From Bacillota bacterium (GTDB lineage: Bacteria > Bacillota > Clostridia > Oscillospirales > Oscillospiraceae), in NCBI GenBank assembly GCA_029225225.1, contig JAQXWB010000102.1, positions 1 to 40,571 on the forward strand: a DNA stretch of 40,571 nucleotides. The letters run 5' to 3'. Both the position numbers and the translations under genes were made by a program. The notes under the pieces are model-generated. The model was not told the origin of the DNA. It did no database searches and saw only the letters and a list, made by a program, of their open reading frames with translations. Shown here piece by piece: positions 21,890 to 30,045 of this stretch (positions within the stretch are counted from its first letter, which is position 1; the number at the start of each line of letters is the position of its first letter).

Positions 21890-23026
21890 CTAATCTTCTG
21901 CACGCTGCCCCAGCCGCTCGGAGTATTCCGCGCGGAACTGTGCAAAGCACCCCTCATCAAGTGCTTTTCTGATGCGTGCGGTCAGTTGATTGTAAAAATA
22001 CAGGTTGTGCATCACGGAAAGCCGCATAGCGAGCATTTCTTCCGCCTTAAACAGATGACGGAGGTAGGCGCGGGAATAGCGGCGGCAGACCGGGCAGTCG
22101 CACTGCATGTCAATGGGGCGCTCATCACGCTCATACTTTGCATTTTTCAGATTCATCGTACCGCTCCACGTAAAGAGCTTGGCGTGACGGGCGTTTCTTG
22201 CGGGCATGACGCAGTCGAAGAAATCTACGCCGCGCGCAACGGCTTCGATGATATTCGATGGAGTTCCGACACCCATGAGATAGCGAGTTTTGTTCTTGGG
22301 CATATACGGTTCGACCGCTTCGATGATTTCGTACATCGTTTCGGTACTCTCTCCTACCGCAAGCCCGCCGATGGCGTAGCCGGGTAAGTCCAGCTCCGCA
22401 ATTCGTTTCATATGCCAAATACGCAGATCCGGATAGGTGCCGCCCTGATTGATGCCCCAGAGCATCTGCTGCGGATTGACTGTCGTCGGGAGCTGATTGA
22501 GCCGCGCATTCTCCGCCTTGCAGCGTTCCAGCCAGCGAAGTGTCCGCTCAACGGAGCGCTTCACATAATCGCGCGGCGCAGGATTTTCGATACATTCGTC
22601 GAACGCCATGCAAATATCCGACCCGAGATTGGATTGAATCTGCATACTCTCCTCAGGGCCCATGAAGATTTTTCTGCCGTCGAGATGAGAAGAAAAGTAA
22701 ACGCCCTCTTCCTTGATCTTGCGCAGGCTGGCGAGCGAAAACACCTGAAATCCGCCGGAGTCTGTCAGAATCGGGCGATCCCAAGTCATAAACTTATGCA
22801 GACCGCCGAGATCATGCACTACCTGATCGCCCGGACGCAAATGTAAATGATAGGTGTTGGAAAGCTCGACCTGACAGCCGATGGTTTCCAGATCCTCCGC
22901 ACTCAGCGCGCCCTTGATCGCGCCTTGCGTGCCGACATTCATAAATACCGGGGTCTGCACCGTTCCGTGCGCGCAGGTAAACACACCGCGCCGCGCCGCG
23001 CCCTCGGATTTTAAAAGTTCAAACAT
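21890..23026 (-). CDS. tgt: tRNA-guanine transglycosylase
   Basis: Exchanges guanine 34 of GUN-anticodon tRNAs for preQ1 in queuosine synthesis. The 378-residue protein has SNTYHLHLRPG, LTDSGGFQVFSL with catalytic Asp89, YAIGGLAVGE, DFFDCVMPARNARHAK with the second catalytic Asp, and the zinc site CDCPVCRRYSRAYLRHL plus a downstream His. AGAGGT lies just before the ATG. It is separated from queA by a DUF4160/DUF2442 cassette and is followed by yajC. No preQ1 synthesis genes are in the window. Confidence 0.96.
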   Translation of the reverse strand: MFELLKSEGAARRGVFTCAHGTVQTPVFMNVGTQGAIKGALSAEDLETIGCQVELSNTYHLHLRPGDQVVHDLGGLHKFMTWDRPILTDSGGFQVFSLASLRKIKEEGVYFSSHLDGRKIFMGPEESMQIQSNLGSDICMAFDECIENPAPRDYVKRSVERTLRWLERCKAENARLNQLPTTVNPQQMLWGINQGGTYPDLRIWHMKRIAELDLPGYAIGGLAVGESTETMYEIIEAVEPYMPKNKTRYLMGVGTPSNIIEAVARGVDFFDCVMPARNARHAKLFTWSGTMNLKNAKYERDERPIDMQCDCPVCRRYSRAYLRHLFKAEEMLAMRLSVMHNLYFYNQLTARIRKALDEGCFAQFRAEYSERLGQRAED

Positions 23027-23118
23027 ATATTACCTCTCTATTTCCTCTGCTTCTACGCTTCCTCAAACGGTGCGTATTGTCGAAGCTCATCCGATATTTG
23101 ACGGTTAATCACGTAACA

Positions 23119-23553
23119 TTATCGATTGATAATATTACCGTATTCCCGTTTCATAGCATCCACTGAAACAACCCATTGTTTGCCGAATTTGCAGACATCA
23201 ACACCATTGATTAACTTGCCATACGAAATGGCCTTTCGGAGCGTGCTTTCATTCAGTCCCCACAACTCCGTGGCGTCAGAGAAAGCAAGCAGTCCGTCAA
23301 AGGGTGTTTCCACCGCTACGCCGTTTTCCCATAACTCATCGCAGGACAAATCAAGCGCATCATTCCATATAATACCGTAGCCGCCCACATCGACAGATAC
23401 GCCGCCGAAATCATTGCTGTTTTCAAGCGACTGAAAAGCAGGTATTTTTTGAAACAGAGGTTTTACATCATAAATTTTAGTGACACCCTCGGCAAATTGA
23501 ACACTCAATTGATATTCAGGCAGCGGAAATACATTTTTAATTTTATGGAACAT
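23119..23553 (-). CDS. DUF2442 protein with C-terminal helix-turn-helix
   Basis: A 144-residue protein. Residues 1-80 (FPLPEYQLSVQFAEGVTKIYDVKPLF..VDVGGYGIIWNDALDLSCDELWENG) match the DUF2442 fold. Residues about 92-140 (SDATELWGLNESTLRKAISYGKL..GKQWVVSVDAMKREYG) look like an excisionase-style or antitoxin-type helix-turn-helix. AGGAGG lies six bases before the ATG. It follows the DUF4160 fragment by 11 bases and is presumably transcribed from the palindrome-containing promoter at 23844. Pairs of DUF4160 and DUF2442 genes are often adjacent and suspected toxin-antitoxin modules; the function is unproven. The fused DNA-binding domain makes it a candidate autorepressor. Confidence 0.82.
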   Translation of the reverse strand: MFHKIKNVFPLPEYQLSVQFAEGVTKIYDVKPLFQKIPAFQSLENSNDFGGVSVDVGGYGIIWNDALDLSCDELWENGVAVETPFDGLLAFSDATELWGLNESTLRKAISYGKLINGVDVCKFGKQWVVSVDAMKREYGNIINR

Positions 23554-23564
23554 ACAACCCCTCC

Positions 23565-23824
23565 TTATTCCAAAGGCGGCAAGTACTTAAATTCCTGTGT
23601 CTCCCAAATGATTTTAAGTTCTTCTCTATGAATAGAAATCCATTCCTGAACCATATTCATAGCTTTAGGCGGTAAGTGTCCCTCGATTATTTTGCCAGTC
23701 ATAAAATCAACGGCCGCGACATCCTCATTATAGATTGCATGAATATGCGGTGGATTATGCTCACTTTGTAAAAAGTACATTCTAAAACTATAACTATTCC
23801 GTAAAAACGTGATAAAACAGGCAT
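23565..23824 (-). pseudogene. DUF4160 gene, probably frameshifted
   Basis: The C-terminal 71 residues (MYFLQSEHNPPHIHAIYNED through WETQEFKYLPPLE) are a clear DUF4160 domain with its EHNPPHIHA hallmark. The expected N-terminus MPVLSRFYGIVI lies just upstream, starting at the ATG at 23824, but in a different frame. One base added to the TTTT run (complement near 23784-23787) would restore a continuous MPVLSRFYGIVIVFRMYFLQ. No Shine-Dalgarno precedes the internal ATG at 23780. So it is either a recent frameshift, a sequencing error at the homopolymer, or a slippery site. Confidence 0.7.
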
Positions 23825-23843
23825 AGCATCATCTCTGTATTTT

Positions 23844-23872
23844 ATTATATCACGGTATCGTGATATTGTCAA
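23844..23872 (-). promoter_or_regulatory. Full-consensus promoter of the DUF4160/DUF2442 cassette
   Basis: Minus-strand TTGACA (23867-23872), exactly 17 bases, TATAAT (23844-23849). Both hexamers are perfect, the only such promoter in the window. Confidence 0.88.
23847..23866. promoter_or_regulatory. Perfect palindromic operator inside the promoter spacer
   Basis: ATATCACG, four-base GTAT spacer, CGTGATAT: an 8-bp perfect inverted repeat filling the spacer between the -35 and -10 boxes and overlapping the -10 box edge. A repressor bound here would exclude RNA polymerase. The HTH-bearing DUF2442 protein is the nearest candidate. Confidence 0.75.
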
Positions 23873-23913
23873 TAGAATATGAACGCAAAAGCACATTCCC
23901 TGTAAACATCGGC

Positions 23914-23956
23914 AAGAATCAAATTACCAAACGGCGAACAGAATACCGTTTGGTAA
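23914..23956 (-). terminator. queA terminator
   Basis: Perfect 11-bp stem TTACCAAACGG/CCGTTTGGTAA (23924-23934 with 23946-23956), then TTTGATTCTTG on the minus strand, 12 bases after the queA stop. It isolates queA from the downstream cassette and tgt. Confidence 0.8.
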
Positions 23957-23968
23957 CCGAGCTTAAGG

Positions 23969-24994
23969 TCAAAGAATGAGCATCGCATCTCCAAAGCTGA
24001 AGAAACGGTAGCGTTCCTTGACCGCCTCTTGATAGGCACGCATCACATGGTCATATCCGGCAAACGCCGAAACCAGCATGATCAGTGTGCTTTCCGGCAA
24101 ATGAAAATTTGTAATCAAGGCATCCATCGCTTTAAAGCGATAGCCGGGGTAGATAAAGATATCCGTCCATGCCGAGCTTTCGGAAAACGTGCCGTCTTCG
24201 TTAACGAGGGATTCTAACGTACGGCAGGAGGTCGTTCCGACGCATACGATCCTTCCGCCGTTTTTCCGTGTTTCGTTCAAAACCTCCGCCGTTTTCTCGG
24301 AGATCATACAAAGCTCCGCATGCATGTGGTGTTCCGTCACTTCATCCACTTTGACGGGACGGAAGGTGCCGAGTCCGACATGCAGGGTGACATAAGCAAG
24401 TCTTACGCCCTTTGCTGCGATCTTTTCAAGCATCTCCTTTGTAAAGTGCAATCCTGCGGTCGGCGCGGCAGCGGAGCCTACCACACGGGAGTATACCGTC
24501 TGATAGCGTTCCCCGTCCGCAAGCTCTTCTTTAATATAAGGCGGCAGCGGCATTTTTCCGAGCTGTTCCAAAATCTCGAGGAAAATACCCGCATAATGAA
24601 AACGCACAAGTCGGTTGCCATTTTCTGCCTCCTGCTCAACCGTAGCAGTCAGCAGACCGTCGCCGAAGGATAGCTCAGCTCCCTCGTGCAGCTTCCGCCC
24701 GGGCTTGACAAGGCATTCCCATAAGCCGTCGCCCTTATCCGTCAGCAGCAGAACCTCTGCAGCGCCTCCGGTCGGCACGCGATGCCCCAGCAGCCTTGCC
24801 GGCAATACGCGAGAGTCATTCATCACAAGGCAGTCACCGGGCTGCAAATAGTCGATCAAATCGGTAAAATGACGGTGCTCAAGCATTCCGTCCGTTTTAT
24901 GCAGCACCATCAAGCGTGAAGCGTCTCTCTGTTCGAGCGGGGTTTGCGCAATCAATTCCTGCGGCAGATCATAGTAAAAATCACTTGTTTTCAA
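23969..24994 (-). CDS. queA: S-adenosylmethionine:tRNA ribosyltransferase-isomerase
   Basis: Adds the ribosyl moiety of SAM to 7-aminomethyl-7-deazaguanine in tRNA, making epoxyqueuosine. The 341-residue protein has the family signatures [23 protein letters not shown] at the start, [39 protein letters not shown] and [19 protein letters not shown]. The start codon is TTG at 24994, since [10 protein letters not shown] is the conserved N-terminus; the upstream GGTGAGAG is a modest Shine-Dalgarno. It is divergent from dapA. Confidence 0.95.
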   Translation of the reverse strand: MKTSDFYYDLPQELIAQTPLEQRDASRLMVLHKTDGMLEHRHFTDLIDYLQPGDCLVMNDSRVLPARLLGHRVPTGGAAEVLLLTDKGDGLWECLVKPGRKLHEGAELSFGDGLLTATVEQEAENGNRLVRFHYAGIFLEILEQLGKMPLPPYIKEELADGERYQTVYSRVVGSAAAPTAGLHFTKEMLEKIAAKGVRLAYVTLHVGLGTFRPVKVDEVTEHHMHAELCMISEKTAEVLNETRKNGGRIVCVGTTSCRTLESLVNEDGTFSESSAWTDIFIYPGYRFKAMDALITNFHLPESTLIMLVSAFAGYDHVMRAYQEAVKERYRFFSFGDAMLIL

Positions 24995-25028
24995 GTCTTT
25001 CTCTCACCTTCGTGCAAAATCTGGCTTT

Positions 25029-25057
25029 ATTATATCCGAGTGTGCACGGAAATGCAA
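25029..25057 (-). promoter_or_regulatory. Promoter of queA
   Basis: Minus-strand TTGCAT (25052-25057), 17 bases, perfect TATAAT (25029-25034), leader of about 28 bases. Confidence 0.6.
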
Positions 25058-25105
25058 GCACTCCTCGCAGAAATACGGCATAGAATGGCGCGGAGGTGTT
25101 CCAAA

Positions 25106-25993
25106 ATGAATGAACCGTTATTTCGCGGCGCAGCAACCGCAGTTGTCACGCCGTTTTGTGAGAATCGAATCGACATGGCTGCCTTTGACCGCATCTTGGA
25201 GTTGCAGCTCTCAGCAAAAATAGACGCCGTCGTCGTCTGCGGTACAAGCGGCGAGGCGTCTACATTGACCGTCGAGGAAAAGATGGCGCTTTGGCAGCAT
25301 GCGGCAAATTATCTCGGCGGAAGGGCAAAACTGGTTGCGGGAATCGGAACGAACGACACGCGTACATCCGTCGCACTGGCAAGACTTGCCAAAGAATCCG
25401 GCGCGGATGGGTTGCTCGCCGTCACACCCTATTACAACAAGTGTTCGCAGGAGGGGCTTGCGCGTCATTATGAGACGATTGCGGAGGCGACCGATCTCCC
25501 ACTGATTACTTATAATGTTCCCTCACGCACCGGCGTTGATCTGAAGCCGGAAACCTGTGCCCGGCTGATGCATCATGGACGGATCAACGGCGTCAAAGAA
25601 GCGAGCGGAAGCATCACGCGTATGGCAAAGCTTCGCAGCCTATGCGGAGCTTCCTTTGCCGTATGGAGCGGGAACGACGATCAGATTGTCGCCATGATGG
25701 CACTCGGCGCGTCCGGTGTTATCTCAGTACTTTCTAACATTCGACCGCGCGCTGTAAAAGCGATGACGGATGCCTGTCTTTGTGGAGATTTCCATGCAGC
25801 GTCCAAGCTGCAAATTGACTATCTGCCATTGATCGAGGCGCTCTTTTCCGATGTCAATCCCATCCCCGTGAAGGCCGCGATGGCGGCGCTCGGCATATGT
25901 CGGGAAGAAGTTAGGCTGCCGCTGTGTCCAATTTCGGAAGAAGTGCGTACACGGTTGCATGCAGCCTTACTTACCTGCCCCGAGCTTTCATAA
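25106..25993 (+). CDS. dapA: 4-hydroxy-tetrahydrodipicolinate synthase
   Basis: Condenses pyruvate with aspartate semialdehyde in the diaminopimelate/lysine pathway. The 295-residue TIM barrel has GTSGEASTLT (residues 46-55), the TPYYNK segment at 107-112, Tyr136 in LITYNVPSRTG and the Schiff-base Lys164 in NGVKEASGS. The frame runs upstream across the queA start, but the ATG at 25106 has GGAGG nine bases before it and gives the canonical length. It converges on the permease gene with an 8-base gap and no visible terminator, so the two 3' ends probably overlap. Confidence 0.95.
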   Translation: MNEPLFRGAATAVVTPFCENRIDMAAFDRILELQLSAKIDAVVVCGTSGEASTLTVEEKMALWQHAANYLGGRAKLVAGIGTNDTRTSVALARLAKESGADGLLAVTPYYNKCSQEGLARHYETIAEATDLPLITYNVPSRTGVDLKPETCARLMHHGRINGVKEASGSITRMAKLRSLCGASFAVWSGNDDQIVAMMALGASGVISVLSNIRPRAVKAMTDACLCGDFHAASKLQIDYLPLIEALFSDVNPIPVKAAMAALGICREEVRLPLCPISEEVRTRLHAALLTCPELS

Positions 25994-26001
25994 GCAAACA
26001 G

Positions 26002-27435
26002 TTATGCCGTCTTCTTATCCTTCGGAAGTACAATGTTCAAGATAATGGCGATCAAAGCGGCGGGGACGATGCCGGAGCCGCCGAAGATGTAAGACAGCCA
26101 TGTGGGCAGATGCGCCTGCACAGCCGTTGTCGAGCCGATGCCGTAGCCGAGTCCAAGCGCAACGGATACGATGGTAGCGTTTCTGCCCGCAAGCGGTTCC
26201 GACGTGATCAGGTTGATGCCGGAGATCACGATATTTGCGAACATGATCACCGCCGCGCCGCCGAGTACCGGCTGCGGCATGATGGAGATGATCGCGCCAA
26301 CCTTAGGGAAGAGACCGCACAGCACGAGGATCCCCGCACCCATTGCGATAGAAAAACGGTTGACCATCTTTGTCATGCCGACCAAACCTACATTTTGGCT
26401 GAACGAGGTATTGGGAAGAACGCCGAAAACAGAAGCCAGCGCAGAACCGAAGCCGTCACAGATCACGGAGCCGGAAAGCTCGCGATTTGTGGGCGCTCTG
26501 CCCAAGCCGCCCTCCGTCACGCCGGCGGTATCACCAATGGTTTCGACGGCGGTAACGATAAACATGATGCACATGGGGATAATGGCCGAGAGATTGAATT
26601 GCAGCTTCACGGGCAAAATACGAGGTACGGCGAACCAAGCCGCATCCCTGACCTGTGACCACTGGGTAATATAGGCGCAGGTGACTTCTTTTCCGTCAAC
26701 AACCATTGTATGCGGCAGGCAAAGCCCCATAATAAAGGAAACGATGTAGCCCACAATAATACCAAGAAGGATCGACGCAACCGACGGGAAGCCCTTGAAG
26801 GCGTGCTTAAAGACGAGAATAGAGATCAGCGTGATCAAGCCGAGCGCAAGATTCCACAACGCGCCGTAATCCGCGCTTGCGTTGCCGCCTCCAAAGAAAC
26901 CTATGCCGACGGAGAACAGGCTCAAGCCGATGGCCACCACGACCGTACCGGTCACGACGGGCGGGAAGAACTTACGAAGGGGCTTAATGCAGAAGCCGAG
27001 TCCCACTTCGAAGATACCGCCGATCAAAGACGCTCCCATAACTGCGCCGTAAGCATACAGGCCTGCTTCCACACTTGTAGTGATCGTGCCGGCGGTGACG
27101 CCCGCCATCATACTTAACGCAATGGATTTATTGATCCCGATAAAACCCGAGGAGGTTCCCATCACAATGGGCAATCTGCTCCCGATCGGCCCGATTGGAT
27201 AAAGCTGAATGAAGGTCACAATGCCCGCAATCAGCATCGCGTTTTGCAACAGAGAAACACGGAGCGCGCCCATGCCTGCATCCGTTGTAATGCCGCAGAT
27301 CGCCATAATCGCAAGTAAGGGGGATAGATTTCCGACAAACATTGCAAGCACATGCTGTAAGCCAAGCGGGATCGCCTCAATCAACGGCAAACGTCCATCC
27401 AACTCCGTTGGCGAGGAATACGTTTTCTTTTTCAT
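26002..27435 (-). CDS. NCS2 nucleobase permease, xanthine/purine type likely
   Basis: A 477-residue transporter with about 12-14 membrane helices taking up a nucleobase with protons or sodium. Family marks are LGLQHVLAMFVGN near the start and NTSFSQNVGLVGMTKMVNRF late in the protein. The QNVG form (rather than the ENIG of uracil carriers such as UraA) points to xanthine, urate or guanine rather than uracil. The frame is open far upstream, but the ATG at 27435 (MKKKTYSSPTELDG) follows AGGTGAG and gives normal length. A leader with alternative hairpins precedes it. Confidence 0.88.
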   Translation of the reverse strand: MKKKTYSSPTELDGRLPLIEAIPLGLQHVLAMFVGNLSPLLAIMAICGITTDAGMGALRVSLLQNAMLIAGIVTFIQLYPIGPIGSRLPIVMGTSSGFIGINKSIALSMMAGVTAGTITTSVEAGLYAYGAVMGASLIGGIFEVGLGFCIKPLRKFFPPVVTGTVVVAIGLSLFSVGIGFFGGGNASADYGALWNLALGLITLISILVFKHAFKGFPSVASILLGIIVGYIVSFIMGLCLPHTMVVDGKEVTCAYITQWSQVRDAAWFAVPRILPVKLQFNLSAIIPMCIMFIVTAVETIGDTAGVTEGGLGRAPTNRELSGSVICDGFGSALASVFGVLPNTSFSQNVGLVGMTKMVNRFSIAMGAGILVLCGLFPKVGAIISIMPQPVLGGAAVIMFANIVISGINLITSEPLAGRNATIVSVALGLGYGIGSTTAVQAHLPTWLSYIFGGSGIVPAALIAIILNIVLPKDKKTA

Positions 27436-27468
27436 TGATCTCTCACCTTTCTCTTGTTTTAAAAGTGC

Positions 27469-27519
27469 TGCGGCAAGCATTACCTTCCTGCCGCAAGCAA
27501 GTATATGATGCGGCAAGGA
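27469..27519 (-). promoter_or_regulatory. Three-arm alternative hairpin leader before the permease
   Basis: On the plus strand TGCGGCA (27469-27475), TGCCGCA (27489-27495) and TGCGGCA (27509-27515) are spaced exactly 20 bases apart. The middle arm can pair with either outer arm, giving two mutually exclusive hairpins in the permease mRNA leader. The rest of the gap 27436-27715 shows no gene and no convincing promoter. No purine-riboswitch core was recognised. Confidence 0.5.
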
Positions 27520-27715
27520 CGCGTGCGCTTTCTGCACTTTTCTACACTTATAGAGTAACGGAAAATGTCGCATTCTGCAAGCGGAACGCACTAATTCAAA
27601 AAATTTTGGAATATTAAACAGAATTTCCTTCACGGACTTGTGCAACTTGTTCACGCTTTTCTCGGCATCCGCGCAGCTATGCCGTTTTATGTAATACGCC
27701 CTAAAATACAAAAGG

Positions 27716-27744
27716 CGCAGGGTCGGAACATACCGTGCCCTGCG
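27716..27744. terminator. Terminator after the FAD/Rieske gene
   Basis: CGCAGGG (27716-27722) pairs with CCCTGCG (27738-27744), with inner CGG/CCG pairs. U-rich runs follow on both strands (GCCTTTTGTATTTT on the minus strand), so it may work both ways. Confidence 0.75.
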
Positions 27745-27770
27745 TTTTTGTAAATAAATCAGAAGCAAAA

Positions 27771-29069
27771 TTATCGCAAGTTTCCCTTTGCCGGGTTTTC
27801 TAAGACTTCGCCGTCTTCGGTGAAACGGGAGCCATGACAAGGGCAATCCCAAGATCGTTCTGCGCTGTTCCATTTCAAGGCACAGCCGAGGTGCGGACAG
27901 CGCGGTTTCGAAAGCGTGAGCAGGTTTTTCACTGCCTCATATCCATTCGCCAAAAGCTGCGGCTTCCAAACACTTCTCGACGGTGAGAACAGCCGCGCTT
28001 CTTCCGTTTCTTTTTCCAGTATTTGATCCCGTAGCAGCATTGCGCACAGCATAGCGCCTGTCATGCCCCATTTGTTGAAACCGCTTGCCACAAATAGCCT
28101 CTGTGTTCTTTTGGAATATTGCCCGATATAAGGCAGACCGTCGAGACTCATGCAGTCCTGCGCCGCCCAAACGTATTTTTCCTCTGCGGCAGGATAGTGC
28201 TTCCTTGCAAAGGCGCGCAATTCGTCCCAGTTTCCCCCTTGCTTTCCCGTACGGTGCGCCCCGCCGCCGAGCAGCAGGAGACGGTCGTAGTTACGAAAGG
28301 AAAAGCCGGTCTCCTTCTCATCTACATACATCCCATCAAGCTCTTGTGCGTTCTGAAGCGCAAGCACATAGGAGCGGTGCTGATAGAGCTTTAGATAATA
28401 GGAGCCATGCTTGTTCAGAAACGGAAAATGTGTTGCTGCAATGACGCATGAAGCGTGAATCTTTCCATGCGCCGTGACTGCTGTGTTTCCTTCCATCTCA
28501 CGCACAAAGGTATTCTCGCAAATATTCAGTCTTTTGGCGATTGCAGCAAGAAATTTCAAAGGATGAAACTGCGCTTGATTCGTAAACTTGACTGCACCGA
28601 CTGTTTGAATCGGCAGCGGAAGCGTCTCACAAAGCTCTGCCGCATAACCGATCTTTTGTAATGCTTCCATTTCGTCGGCAAGCTTTGCGGGGGATTCCGT
28701 CGCATAAACATAATTATCTCGGATTTCATAATCGCACGCAAGCTTTTCACAAAGCGCCGTATACATATTCAAAGCCGATTCATTCGCCCGCAGATACGCT
28801 CGCGCCGCATCGACACCATTATCCTTTACAAGCTTATGGTAAATCAGCCCATGCTGCGCGGTGATCTTTGCGGTTGTATTCTTTGTCGTACCGCCACAAA
28901 TTCGCCCCTGTTCTACCAGCAGATAGTTCACGCCGCTCTGGTGCAAAAGATACGCGGTCAGGAGCCCTGCAATTCCTCCGCCGATGATGAGGACATCCGT
29001 CTTTTTGGTGCCGTCAAGCTGCGGAAATTCCGGCAGCTTCGCAGTTGCCGACCATAGTGATTCCATCAT
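27771..29069 (-). CDS. FAD-dependent oxidoreductase with C-terminal Rieske domain
   Basis: The 432-residue protein combines a DAO-type FAD domain, with the dinucleotide loop IIGGGIAG at 28-35 and the ATHFPFLNKHG substrate region, and a C-terminal Rieske [2Fe-2S] domain. The iron-sulfur ligands are all visible: Cys391-x-His393 and Cys409-x-x-His412, plus the extra Cys396 and Cys411. Electrons probably pass from substrate through FAD to the cluster or the reverse; the substrate is unknown. This architecture is widespread in Firmicutes. Two ATG codons in tandem at 29069 and 29066 follow GGGGT; the second is equally possible. Monocistronic. Confidence 0.9.
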   Translation of the reverse strand: MMESLWSATAKLPEFPQLDGTKKTDVLIIGGGIAGLLTAYLLHQSGVNYLLVEQGRICGGTTKNTTAKITAQHGLIYHKLVKDNGVDAARAYLRANESALNMYTALCEKLACDYEIRDNYVYATESPAKLADEMEALQKIGYAAELCETLPLPIQTVGAVKFTNQAQFHPLKFLAAIAKRLNICENTFVREMEGNTAVTAHGKIHASCVIAATHFPFLNKHGSYYLKLYQHRSYVLALQNAQELDGMYVDEKETGFSFRNYDRLLLLGGGAHRTGKQGGNWDELRAFARKHYPAAEEKYVWAAQDCMSLDGLPYIGQYSKRTQRLFVASGFNKWGMTGAMLCAMLLRDQILEKETEEARLFSPSRSVWKPQLLANGYEAVKNLLTLSKPRCPHLGCALKWNSAERSWDCPCHGSRFTEDGEVLENPAKGNLR

Positions 29070-29164
29070 TTACCCCCTGCACGCTTTTACTTTTCATTAG
29101 TATGTGCAAGAGGAAACACCTCATACCACTTTTATTCTATGTCCTTATGATTGCAGAGAATAAA

Positions 29165-29246
29165 AAGTATCCATAGCATTGTCCCCACTGCGGTGCAGGC
29201 CTCCTATAGAAGCGCAAGCACTCCCGGTGCAACACTATGGATACTT
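29165..29246 (-). repeat. 82-bp structured element, terminator of the surface-polymer operon
   Basis: AAGTATCCATAG (29165-29176) and CTATGGATACTT (29235-29246) are a perfect 12-bp inverted pair. Inside, GCAC/GTGC and CAC/GTG form two small hairpins, giving a cloverleaf-like shape. On the minus strand TTTTTATTCTC follows, so it can terminate the operon ending at 29261. The terminal inverted repeats also resemble a MITE. Confidence 0.65.
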
Positions 29247-29260
29247 CATATAACGCAGTT

Positions 29261-30007
29261 TCACAGACGGGTGACTTTTAAAACATCGTTTTTAAAATCA
29301 GCATGATAGCCTCTGTGCCGTAAAATACCTTGATAATCCTCCATATAGTCAACCTCTGCCCAGAATTTCCCATCCACCGTTTCAACATAAATCGGGCGCT
29401 TGCCTACCATGGAATAGAGAATATTTTCCCACCACACAGAGTGGTTCTGACTGTTGATCAGTATGTCCAGCGCCGAGAGAAACTCCGGCATAAAGTCCTT
29501 ACTGAACTTTCCGATCCCGATATATTCCCCAGTTACATCCTCACCGGTCAATTCTTTGCCGTATTTCTCGAGAAGACCGTTCTCGTACTTAAACTTGTAA
29601 TCCGCCTCCTCCTTACGAGAGCCATCGGCAAACATCACAGGCGATTTTTCGCAAGAAAGGATTTGCTCCAGCAGAGAATCCTCCAAAAAAACGTCTGCAT
29701 TCATAATCAGCGTATCGTCCGCGTCCTTCAAAAAATCTTTGGCAAACCAAGCCGAAGCGATACTGTTTGTCACATCGAAAAAAGGATTGTAGAAATATTT
29801 CAAGTCAAAGTCCTGAAGTGTCTGACGAATTACCTCGCCCCGATAGCCAAGTACAATGGCAATATCCGTGACACCGTACTTATGAAACATTTCGACGGTG
29901 TATTGGATCAGCCTTTTGCCGCCGATATCCACTGTGCATTTTGGATTTCCGGACAAATAACGGCTGATTCTTGTGCCGCGGCCTGCTGCTAACAGTAAAG
30001 CTTTCAT
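29261..30007 (-). CDS. LicC/PntC-like nucleotidyltransferase (probable CTP type)
   Basis: Predicted to activate a small phosphorylated head group (phosphocholine, aminoethylphosphonate or a related phospho-amino-alcohol) with CTP. The 248-residue Rossmann-like fold starts KALLLAAGRGTRISRYLSGNPKC, with the nucleotide loop and signature Lys; the metal-binding Asp is in LIMNADVFLED, and FWAEVDYMEDY carries the second Asp region. The start is the ATG at 30007 with AGGAG seven bases ahead (TTG at 30013 is less likely). It follows a PhnW-like aminotransferase and sits in an operon with two LicD genes, which is why a head-group role is preferred over a sugar nucleotide role. Last gene of the operon. 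Confidence 0.8.
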   Translation of the reverse strand: MKALLLAAGRGTRISRYLSGNPKCTVDIGGKRLIQYTVEMFHKYGVTDIAIVLGYRGEVIRQTLQDFDLKYFYNPFFDVTNSIASAWFAKDFLKDADDTLIMNADVFLEDSLLEQILSCEKSPVMFADGSRKEEADYKFKYENGLLEKYGKELTGEDVTGEYIGIGKFSKDFMPEFLSALDILINSQNHSVWWENILYSMVGKRPIYVETVDGKFWAEVDYMEDYQGILRHRGYHADFKNDVLKVTRL

Positions 30008-30045
30008 ATTCAATCTCCTAATCGTTTTTTTTGGCAGGCTGTCTC

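Noticed and set aside
24944-25105. Upstream extension of dapA into queA
   Set aside because: The canonical dapA N-terminus and a GGAGG both point to 25106.
27436-27715. Guanine/adenine-type purine riboswitch before the permease
   Set aside because: The conserved core words of the purine riboswitch three-way junction were not found on the minus strand; only the alternative hairpins are supported.
27436-27873. N-terminal extension of the permease frame
   Set aside because: The extension is basic and non-conserved, runs over a terminator and the end of the next gene, and a proper ribosome binding site sits before the ATG at 27435.
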